NCBI RefSeq assembly: GCF_029784155.1 | Contig: NC_073693.1 | Span: 184,099,802 to 184,163,801 of the forward strand | From: Uranotaenia lowii | Lineage: Eukaryota; Arthropoda; Insecta; Diptera; Culicidae | DNA length: 64,000 nt | Direction: 5' to 3' | Shown: one piece after another, positions 45,561 through 55,570 of the stretch | Layout of the letters: each line of letters begins with the position of its first letter | Position numbering within the stretch: the first letter of the stretch is position 1 | Program-made: the position numbers and the translations under genes | The notes under the pieces: generated by a model | The model's database searches: none | What the model was told of the DNA's origin: nothing | What the model saw: the letters and a program-made list of their open reading frames with translations, nothing else

Positions 45561-45844
45561 TAAATAGCTCGTTTGACACCCCTATTAAATAGCTGAACGT
45601 CGAAAATCTCATCAACTTTATCGCCCTACTAATCAGGCGATTAAGTCGGTTCCTACACAATCATGCTACTCATCACCCTATTTGATAGGCCTACGAAATC
45701 GGCTTATTAATCGGCTGATGCCCAGCAAAAACTCCCATAAGCGACGTTGCAACAATAGGCCGATTAGTATGATCGAAAATCGGCCGACGCACCGTTCGCG
45801 AGCCGACTAAGTATGGTGAATAGTAGGGTGTATTTCCTATCGGG

Positions 45845-46804
45845 ACTATTTTCCGTTCGAGCCACCGCAATGGTGCGTCGCATAAGTGACAGCATTGTAC
45901 TAAAACGCAAAACTTGTTCTAAAAAAAATCGAAATTGTATCGCGTCGTGCTCCGACTTTTTCATGTTTTTAAATTACTTTCCAATCGAGAAAATTGGCAA
46001 CATTGTAAAAATTTAATTACCAAACACGACAAGTATCACTGGAATTGAAAATGACATAAACTATCTTAAAAACTATAATCCGAAATATTAAAAAGACAAA
46101 AAATATATTTAAAATTACAATCTGAAATTTTCAATTCTGATATTGAAGCTGAACCTAAATTTGAAATCTGAAACGTTAACGAAAATCTGAATTTGTCATC
46201 AGAATTCACATGATTTTTGAAAGTTTTATGTACGATCTCAAAAGTTTAATATATTTCTTTTCAAGTTGCACAATTAGAGAACCAACCTTCACTTGATTCG
46301 ATAGGCACTTAGTTCTTGCTGGTTCTGAATTCTAGACAAATGTCCGACTGGAAGAAGCAGCGTCCGGGATAAGAAATCGGTACAGTTGTTGATTTTCCCG
46401 GTTACATCTCCCGCTTCGCTCCAACCTTCCAAACTAATCCACAGTACTCTGCCGCTGCATCTCGCAATTTATCCGCGGTCAGATGCCGCTCAGAAGCCTG
46501 CGAATGATAAAAAGTTAAAACCTTTGATTTGAGTTTTTGTTTGAACTTCCTAACCTTCGCCTCCGGTTTCCTGTTCCGGTAAAGATTTCTATAGCACCGA
46601 TGTCTGATGGTTGACCAGCGTGATGGGGTGAGTTAAATTCTCCATCGATTGGCCCGCTTTTTGTGAGAGCTTTCTAGCAAATCAAATCAAAACAAACTTT
46701 GGATGAAACGTCTCTTGATGTTGTATTGTGACGCAAAAAGCGTTGGGCGCGTCGCGACAGCGTTGACAGCTAACGCAACGCGACGCGGTATTTTGTGGCT
46801 GCCT
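45845..46804. other. intergenic, nothing recognised
   Basis: An AT-rich stretch precedes a region around 46720-46790 rich in CGCGACG-type phrases. No gene, RNA or repeat border identified. Confidence 0.4.
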
Positions 46805-47014
46805 TTATTCTGCGACTCGAGTGACGTGACTCACGAAATTTCACGTCTTCGTCCTGATGACTCCAGAAAATGCGTCAGAAAAGAAATGGGTGTATCGATG
46901 AGCTCGGAAGACCAACAACAGCTCATCCGAACGAAAATTTCGAGGCTAGAGAGGCTATTTATGCCAGCCTAAGATATGAAATTCCGTAAGTCACGTCACT
47001 CGAGTCGCAGAATA
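46805..47014. mobile_element. MITE with ~40-bp inverted termini
   Basis: The left terminus TTATTCTGCGACTCGAGTGA is repeated inverted at the right end (…CTCGAGTCGCAGAATAA), with homology extending about 40 bp (GACGTGACTYACG...AAATTTCA). The element is 210 bp and non-coding. The duplication is unclear. Confidence 0.7.
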
Positions 47015-47821
47015 AGCCCCATTTTTGGAGTCAGAGGAGTGCAAATGTCATTTTTGGGATCAGAAAGGTGCAAGTGAAAAATATTCAAAAAAGTAGCTCG
47101 CTCGCCGTTTTAAATATCGCAAAAACTTTCGTTTTTCTTTCAGAATCATTCATTTAAGACCTCTTGAGACACACTCCATCGAAAATCGAGTAGAAAAAGT
47201 GATTCGATAATTTTGATTTAGAAGAAAACTTAGAGGTCCGTTTTCTCGAAATCATCATTTCGGCACATGCACCCCTCTGATCCTAAGCGCCTCAATTGTG
47301 TTTTGGCCTTTGCTGTTTGAAGTCATTTTCCTGCTGGAAATAAAAATTAACAACTTCAACTGGGATACTTAAAAAATATAACACACCTTGACGCGTTTTC
47401 TTTAGGAAATTTTGCGAGACAAATTGTATAGGACTTTTTCAGGCAAATTTACAGAAAAGAAAATTCTTTGTGCTATGCTTTGTAATTTAAATTTAAAGTA
47501 TTTAAACGCATAACTCACCAAAAAATTCTATTGGACAAAATTTACACAAAGGAGAACCAACTCATTTTTTTGCTTATTACATTTAACCTAAAAAATCACA
47601 CAAGTTTCAATTTTGACAGATCGATTCTGGTTTTTCAGCAATTCAGATCAAGAGCTGGAAAAATCAGCAAGGCGGAGAATGCTTGCTGGTTTCTAGCAAA
47701 ATTTGCATCGTGGACGTTTTTATCAATTTTTTGCTGATAATCGAGGCAAAAATAATTCACTGTGTTGGTTTAACAAGGAATTTTCGGACGAGGAAAAAAC
47801 AAACCAAAATCGAAGCAAATA
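47015..47821. other. intergenic between ALG9 and FAR
   Basis: No gene is recognised. The stretch is AT-rich with small ORFs only. Confidence 0.4.
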
Positions 47822-47827
47822 TTTATT
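47822..47827 (-). terminator. poly(A) signal of FAR
   Basis: AATAAA on the minus strand lies about 105 nt after the FAR stop codon. It is a plausible cleavage/polyadenylation signal. Confidence 0.5.
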
Positions 47828-47930
47828 AAGCTATATTGTAGAACATAATATATGTGGTTCACTTTTAAATGTAATAAATAAATAATGTGTAGTTGCACTG
47901 CAACACCTTTTGCTAATTGAGAGGGAAGTA

Positions 47931-50900
47931 TTAAAATATTGCAATCATTTTGACTAAATGAACTATTCTGCTGAAAATCATTTCCCACAGACTTCGTAAC
48001 CTGATAGATTTCTTCATCAGAAAACGCCACAAGAACGCCACTGCTACAACTTTTGTTAACTGGTGCAACAAATACATTCTGAAAAAGGAATAAACTTAAA
48101 TTAATGTCTCTTTTTAAAAACAATTGTTTCAGTGAACATACTTATACATGTTGTTTCGACATTTTTCCAAAGTGGCAGGATTTTGCTTGAATAAATATTT
48201 GCGGAATCCAAGAACATATTTTTCTATATAATCTTTCCAATCAATCGTGGAAACATCGAATTGGAATGTGCTTCTATCTTTCGGACTCATGTGAGTTAGG
48301 AGATTTTTAACATTATCATTGCGGAAGCGCCATTGAGCATTTGTGAAGTATTGAAGACACGATGCAGCCTTTCCTAGCTTTGTTTGTACAATTTGCATAC
48401 TGGAATTGGGAAAGAGTTATTGTCTAACTTTTCGTTTCGTGGGATAGTAAAACTTACATTGGTTTTTTGCCTGTTGCCAAGGAAAGTATATCGAGAAGAA
48501 TGGCGGGTACAAAATGGACAAGCGCACCATGGACGAAGTTAATTGCTTTATTCACACGTAAATTTCCTGTTGGATACCATAAAACGCCCTCTGCAAAGTG
48601 AAAGTAGTCTTACAATGTCTTCCTCAAAATTTAATCAGAAGCCATATTTACCAATCGGATGTTTGCGTGTATTGTCAATACACAACCGAACAAATGTTCC
48701 CCAAGATATAGGATTATCGATACCGCTTGTGCAATTATATACTGTTATATTTCTTGTATTCGTACGAGAAGCTGTATGCCAAGCTGTAGCAATCATCAGA
48801 TTTATTACAATGTCAACCGGGATAAGATCCGCAATACATGATTCATCACAAAGAATAGTTCTAAACAGTCCTTTGCTAACAGCCGAGACAATACCGGTCG
48901 GTCCATTGAAGTTATCGACCCATCCACACATTGGTTCTTGAAAACTAGAGAGCACTGAAATGGAGATAGAAAATTCAGACCAATGGATTTTTATTGTAAA
49001 TAGTAAAAATAGTAGAAAGTGTATGTTTTAAGTGTAAAGTTTCATATTAATACATCAACACTCAAAGACCTCACCTCAACAAATAGGTCATACAAATTAA
49101 CCCTAATCCGCTTCAGATTTCGTTACCCTTATCCCTTGGAGTGCTAATTTGACACTACAAGCTCAAATCGTTATAACTTTTGGCTTGTTCAACCGATCTA
49201 AACAAAACTTGTAGCAATACCTTGTAATGTCAGTAAAATATGTATTATATATACCTACCTAAAGCTACTAGTTTTCTCATTATTCAACATGAAAGAAAAA
49301 AAATCCGAAAAAAACATGTCTCAGGAAAACTGCTGTAGTTCATATATTACACGTCAAAAAAATATTTGGGCAGAGACCCAAGCGCTATGGAGTCCCTATG
49401 GGCTCACCTCTCTCTGGAATTCTCTCTGAACTAACACTAGAGAAACTAGAGAATGAATGCCTACGAAAACTTCAGGAGAAACAGATCGACATGACATGAT
49501 TGAAAAAGTTAAATACATATTAAAGAAAAACAATTACCCGACATATTTTACTGAATCAATCACCAAAGATAGAGTACATAAACACTACAACACATTACAA
49601 AACAACAAAGAAAATGGTTTTAAGAGATATGTTTCGACACCATATGTACCCTGTTTAAGTGAAAAACTGCAAAAAATACTAGTGAAACATGATATGACAC
49701 TAGCCACAAAACCGAAAGAGAAAATTAAACACGAAGTTTTCACTAAAATGAAAGACCCTATTCCAAAAGAAGAACAACGAAATGGTGTCTATTCCATACC
49801 ATGCAAGGACTGCCAAGATCTAGTACATTGGCCAAACAGGTAGAATGCTTGGAAAAAGATTACAGGAACATGAAAAATAAATCGCAAAAAACGAACCAAA
49901 ATTGGGATTAGCACAACACCAAGAAACCAGGAGCACTCGAGCGGAATCTGAGAGTTCGGGAGAGTGCCGAAACCCTACACATCCATTATCCAAGTAAGAG
50001 GAAAGGAGCGAACAGCGAATCAACAAACCGAAGTAGGAAAACTAGCTACCTACAACGGTCTCATAGCCAAACTGAGAGGAGAGACAGTAAACAAACCGAC
50101 AAGCAGCCGAACAGAATAAAATTGTGCTGCTTTAGTTTTTGTAAGTGATGTGAAGTATTGTAATTTTGATAAATGTAATTTAATTTTAAAAGTTTAAAGT
50201 TTTTAATAAAAGTAAATATTTTAAGACGTCTGATGATGGGTGAAGAAAAGTAACCCGAAACGTTACGTAAAATTTAAAAAAGTTGTTTCACTCACCGAAA
50301 AAACGCAATAAGAAAAAACCGTATTAAAAAAATTGTTTGTTCCGTTTTTCGTAAGTACAAAAGTTTTTCTAATAATTCTTTTATATTTACCATGAAATCT
50401 TTGGAAACGGTGAAGTTCCAAAGATTGCATGGATGTTACAATAACGTTCGTTCTTTTAATTTTTTTCCCAAAAGCGAGCAATGGCGCTATATCCATGGTC
50501 GATGACCTGGGATCAGGGTTATGGGGAACAAAGAAATTAAAAATTAATATGTTCTAAAACTTGAAATTTCATTGTAAAATTACTCCACTCCCACCCACAT
50601 AAGAAATATTTATCGGATCGCACTACTTTCTAGCATTTGTGCTCCCAACGTAAAAATTATTACATGGGAACGTATGGTACTGTTATTCATGTGTCTTCCT
50701 CCCTTTGTTCCAGTTTGTCTTTGCGTCCAAAACTGCACAGTGGGCTCGGCCTAGTAAAGATTAATAGTAAATGTACTTTTACTACTCATCGGGATGCTGT
50801 CAAGATCTGTCTGTGTATGTACCATAAGCAAAAACATAAGCATAAAAAAAATCTGATATTTTGTAACATTTTTTATTATTTAAAAAAAAACATCAAAACG

Positions 50901-53900
50901 AGCAAGCAGAAATGAAACTATATAGGTTTGGTGGGCATGAATTTGAGAGAGAAAACCAGTCCAGAGAGCGCGATCCCCAGACCAAGGTGTGTATATTTCA
51001 AAAAACCTTGCCCCAGACATCCCTCGATGAACAGTTAGGTGGAACGACACCACTAGAAATTTTTCGGTTCGACTGCAGCTTTAACACGTTAGTCGCCATG
51101 GGACCCATACACGAGTGACGGCTCTCTTACGCAAGATAGCCGCTCAGTTTTGCCACGTATTCTAAATCTGGAGCTCTCTCGCTTTACTTTAACGCTCTGA
51201 GGCGAAGAACGTGTTAAAGAACCGGTAAGTGAACCCTCTTCAAGTGGACGATGAGTGACTAATGTTTTGTTTTGACATCAGATAGGTTCGGTGAAGTTCG
51301 ATACCGACCAAGCAGCCCAGAAGTAACTATTCCCAGGCTCCAAATATGGTGAGTGGGAAGGAAAATTTTGTTGTTAGAGGTTTATATATTTAAGAGCTTT
51401 TCTGAGGAGCTGAAGTCATTCATTGAAGTGGTTGAACTGGACCATCCAAGCTCGGCAGCAGGATTCGTTTCGACCTGGTAGAAATTGGTCGAAGTCAAAT
51501 GGAAAGAGACAGGTGATCAACTGTCAATCTATTTCTACTTGTTTCGACCCGTTTCGACTAGACTTCATTGAACAGCCTTGCAGTTGAAATCCGAAGTTTT
51601 TGCGCTGGTGATTAAAGCCTAGTCCACACTAGGCAACATGGACTGCGATTTTGTTATGAGACGAACTTTGTTGTCTGTTGTTGTTGTTGGAAACCTGAGA
51701 CGGTCTCAGTGTCTCCCGAAGAAAATGGGAGACGCTGAGACCGTCTCGAGACGAACCGTCTCATAGTGTGGACTAGGCTTAACAACCTTTCCAACCAGCG
51801 ACGATATCAACCACCTCGGCAATCGGCAACCCTTTCTTTTGCTTGGTACCGACACTCGGAAGATGTTTGATAGATACACGCAGAAAAAAGACGGGGGGTC
51901 GGTTCAACAAAACGTTTTGTTATTTTATTTTGTATTTTCAATGCACATTTTCCCGTTATTTTCATGAAAAAATCAATTGGAAATAATTACAAAATTTTGT
52001 TATTTTTGCACACTTAGTTTTTACTACTTGAAATCAAAGTTTGGTTTGCTTTCAAATGTAAACCTCGTTTTTTTTAATAAACGTGTAGTTCAAAAACAAA
52101 ATAAACATAGGTTAAAAAATGGAAAAAAAAAGAAAAAAAAAATAGAGAAAATTTTGATTCATCTGATACGAGCACACCATGTAGAAAACTGCGAAAATTG
52201 AGGGAGGAGGCCACCAGCAGCGGTGGAATCGCGGTGGATATTTTTTCGGAGAGTTTGAACCTCCGAAGAAACCGGCTGCAATAGTTTGGAAGGTAAGTTA
52301 TTTTTAACTTTGAAAAATCTAATGCTTCTTTACTATCTTTGCTACTAAACTTTAATTTTATTTTTAGAACATGACAGAATTTTACCACCGACTGCTGCTA
52401 TATGCACGGTAACTTATGTTAATCATGCTATTATCATGAGTTTACGTGGATTGAATCAGCAGCAGCAACACGGTTGGACTGTTGGCCAGAGCGCGGTTTT
52501 GGAGGAGGTGCCGCTATGCTGCTGTTGCTTGACGAGGATGACTCGATTCCCGAGAAAATCAAAGAAAGCAGAATAAGTTTGAAGAATAAATTGAATAATT
52601 AAAAAAAACGGATTCTAAATATAGTGGAAAGATTCGAAAACCAAAAATTATTGCTCTGATTTATTGAAAAAAAAAAGAAAATTATTTCAAATCATAAATT
52701 CCATTATTTTTTACCTGATTTTTTTCGCTGTTTTGAACTTTACATTTTTTTTAGTTTTTACCCAAATTATTTTTATTATTTTGACAAGAATGGTGGATCA
52801 TTTTCAAAAAGGGGGTATTTCGTTTTCAATCAAACGATAAGTTTAAATGAAATCGATAATTCTAGTCAGTGTTACCAAGAATATATTTGTGCATTTTCCC
52901 AACCAAAAATTTTATTATTTTCGTTCGAAATCTTATTGTTTCCAAAATAATTTTTTCTGCGTGTATCTGGTCAACATGAAATGTCGTCAGTGATGTCGCC
53001 GTCGCTGATGTTGACGAAAACTCCGGTTTGGGGATTCAGCGACAATAATATAACATGAGAATTCAATCATAAGCAAAATATTTCAATTTGGTTTCGATTT
53101 GTGGCGTAATTTTATTAGTGTTTAATGATTAGTGTTTCTTCCCCCACTGCTAGCCAGGAGTGAAGCAAAAGAACTTCAACAAATTCTGCTCTTTTTTGTT
53201 GGAGAAACGCCAAACTCTGTCGCATCGCAGACACCGAAATTTTAATAAAGGTACCACAAATTATGAGGGTTTTTATGCGCATATGAGAGGGATTCAATCC
53301 AACTCGTATGGACTGCAATGAGGCAATGAAGATATACAAAACAAACATAAAGCCTACCTATCAATAATACTTATTTTTCATCTTACAGCGACCAATTGAT
53401 CATCTGATGATAAACGGCAATAAAGACTGTTTTCGGAAACACTGACAGCCGGTTAACCAGAATCCTGCATCGATTGTGGCGCTTAGGGGATATGAAAGCA
53501 ACCCAACTCTGAGGTATGTACCCTTTGTTTTAAGATTTATGCTGACTGGGTGTTCAGATTCATGTCATGCTAAAAGTCCGATATCTTTCTTTCTAACCAA
53601 GGATACATTTGATAATAAATTATGCTCTCGAACAGTTTGGGTATGGCACTGCTCCACAATAGTTTTCACCAGGAAGTTTTGAATCATTTTTTAAGGAATT
53701 TAACAGCAAGCTGTCAAGGATCGGCACAATGTGGGAAATTTTACAGAATTTCGAATTAAAAATTGCGCATTTTTAGGAGACGATTTTGTAGTTCCATCTG
53801 TTTAACTCACAAGAAGTGTGAAGCTATCTGTCTGAATCATTTTTGCTAAAAATCTGTGTCAGACAATACACGAAATAGAAAAATCTGTGTTGTGCCTGGC

Positions 53901-55570
53901 ATTGAAGTCCCTAAATACAGAATTGATCTTATGTCGTTTTTGTCGCCACACTAAACGTTTCACGATTTTTTTCGTGAGATAAGAATTTACGCTATATGTT
54001 TCAAACAGACATGCGCTACCTATATCGTTTGAAAATGTAATTTGTAATGTGAAGCTAAACATGTTAAAATACAAAACCACCGTATTATCTTACCTATGGA
54101 AGGTCTAACTATAGCAACTGGTAGATTATTTGCTTCCATCAATAACATATGTTCAGCCATTGCCTTTGTAAATGTATAGCTGTTAGGTCTGTTTCCTATC
54201 AGCGAAGGTGTCAGCTTAAACACAAAAAAAAACACGATGAACAAACACAAAAATTTCAAGGTTTTTCTTGATTTACCTTTTCTAAAATATCTTCAGGGAA
54301 CCATCTAACTAATTGGATTATATCATCTGGATTGTACGGGGGTGGATAAATAATTTCAGATACTTCTTTTCTATCACAATTGCAATAGGCTGTAGAAACG
54401 TGCACTAAAGCCTGAAATCGAATAGAACATTTGAATGATTGATATATGTAGGTAAATAAAATAAAATAATAATATTTAAAAAAAATGATTGGCTTGCTAC
54501 TTAATTTCTTCTTTTTTAAAATTGTTTCGGTTTTTGAAGCCTTTGTTATTGGCCGTGTAGACGCTTTCTAGATAAAAAAATGTTTCCGTACGAAGTTTAA
54601 GGTGTTCGATTTTTTTTAGATATCATTCAATTATAACTCAGACTCGTCACAGTGATTAAGTTTTTTTTTAAATTCTGTGCAAATCTAAAGCAAAATTCAT
54701 CATAAGATTGAGAAGCAGCCAATCAGAATCATGAGTTTTAAAAAATACTTACGTCCAAGCATAGCATTTTACGACATAATTCCATTAATTGTTTTGTTCC
54801 TATCATGTTTATAGTAACTGATTGTTTTATTTTTTCGTCAAATTTCACTGTAGCAGCCGAATGGAATACAACTGAAACCTCTTGGATAATTGTGGACTAG
54901 AACAAGAAATATGTTAAACCTAAACAAAATTCTTTAGAAAAGTAAACGCCTTACCTGGTCGATTTCCGAAATTCCAAGTTGATTTAAAGTTATATCACCA
55001 TGTATCGGAACAATTTTCTTCAAATTGGCTGGATGTTCATTGCGAATCTTGTCAAATAACTGAAACATCAAAATTTCAAAGTTAGAAGTAGTCTTCTTAG
55101 AATATTTACACTAAATTTAGTCAGTAATAGGCGTGAATTATAAAAATAGAATTTCAATGTTTTCAGCTATTCAAAACAATATTCAATTGCATTAGAAAAA
55201 ATCTTATTGTTCTGTACATTGTTTACATAAAATAAATGTTAAAATAAAAAAAAAACTCACCGGACTACCTAATATTTCCGTTAACCGAGCAGCGATGTCT
55301 TGGCCGCGCTTAGGACGTATAAGAATGAATATCTGCTTAATTCCTGGACATGATCGCAGGAGTTTCTCTATTAAAACCTTGAATTAAAAAAAAAAAACAA
55401 ATTTTTAGAAGAATGATCGGTGTTGAAAAAAAACGTAATACTACCTTTCCCATGAAACCGGTTCCACCGGTAATAAAAATGCTTCTTCCATGGTAGAATT
55501 CAGCAACTGAGATGTATTTGTTCTCCATTGTTCGGTTAGTTCGCTCCTCTGTGCTCAATTTGGAAGCCAT
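47931..55570 (-). CDS. fatty acyl-CoA reductase (FAR), 10 exons
   Basis: FAR is an ER- or peroxisome-associated NADPH enzyme that reduces fatty acyl-CoA to fatty alcohol for waxes, pheromones or cuticular lipids. Exons (minus): 55570-55445, 55377-55261, 55059-54955, 54896-54753, 54411-54277, 54214-54094, 48954-48652, 48590-48458, 48399-48142 and 48078-47931. All have GT/AG borders and matching phases, giving 1590 nt and 529 residues, normal for the family. Motifs: Rossmann TGGTGFMG (34-41), HVSTAYCN in exon 5, catalytic YTFTK (Y222, K226), [19 protein letters not shown], and VLWYPTGN. The C-terminal FAR_C domain contains [17 protein letters not shown] and [10 protein letters not shown] hydrophobic C-terminal segment (VVAVAFLW) may anchor it. 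Exons 1-6 cluster within 1.5 kb; intron 6 is 5139 bp and full of transposons. The specific paralogue cannot be named. Confidence 0.92.
49101..49368. mobile_element. partial second copy of the TTAA palindrome family
   Basis: TTAA (49097-49100) is followed by CCCTAATCCGCTTCAG. The next ~265 bp align with the left arm of 34125-36034, including the AAAACTGCTGTAGTTCATAT segment. The match breaks off at 49368, where Penelope-like sequence begins. It is diverged, so older than the palindrome in ALG9. It lies in FAR intron 6. Confidence 0.75.
49376..49860 (+). pseudogene. Penelope-like retroelement remnant (RT tail, GIY-YIG endonuclease)
   Basis: [12 protein letters not shown], an RT motif of Penelope-like elements, occurs near 49399. 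A gap follows, then a 128-codon frame (49457-49843) with [18 protein letters not shown] and the GIY-YIG-type endonuclease start [12 protein letters not shown]. The second half ([16 protein letters not shown]) is in another frame after about 49827, so a frameshift breaks it. Much of the RT is missing. Such enzymes nick DNA to prime reverse transcription. Confidence 0.8.
50225..50270 (+). ncRNA. hammerhead-ribozyme-like motif at the Penelope remnant end
   Basis: CTGATGA (50230-50236), a GGGT...ACCC potential stem, GAAAC (50257-50261) and a short palindrome TTACGTAA follow in the order of a hammerhead core. Penelope-like elements are known to carry such ribozymes. The base pair closing stem II next to the core looks imperfect, so activity is doubtful. 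Confidence 0.4.
50271..51612. other. FAR intron 6, unassigned
   Basis: No gene is recognised on either strand. Short ORFs at 50637-50915 and 50912-51118 have no domain. Confidence 0.4.
51616..51779. mobile_element. MITE family AGCCTAGTCCACAC, copy 2
   Basis: This 164-bp element has perfect termini AGCCTAGTCCACACTA / TAGTGTGGACTAGGCT and TAA duplications at 51613-51615 and 51780-51782. It is clearly homologous over its whole length to copy 1 at 19852-20017 and better preserved at the ends. Confidence 0.85.
51877..52963. mobile_element. TA-flanked element, termini CACGCAGAAAAAA
   Basis: The inverted termini CACGCAGAAAAAA have TA on both sides (51875-51876 and 52964-52965); the match extends outward as AGATA. 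It is 1087 bp, AT-rich, with no transposase, fitting a non-autonomous Tc1/mariner-like element. It lies in FAR intron 6. Confidence 0.7.
52966..54093. other. FAR intron 6, unassigned
   Basis: Nothing is recognised up to the donor site of exon 6. Confidence 0.4.

Larger units (their letters stand above)
44081..45844. mobile_element. TIR element with captured ZAD exons and internal satellite
   Basis: The 13-bp inverted termini CCCGATAGGAAAT lie at 44081 and (inverse) end at 45844. Subterminal regions on both sides carry many TATTTAGT / ACTAAATCGG phrases in both orientations. The interior holds a degenerate two-exon zinc-finger fragment and a tandem array. No transposase. The only matching flank is AC on both sides, so the superfamily is unknown. 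Confidence 0.6.
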
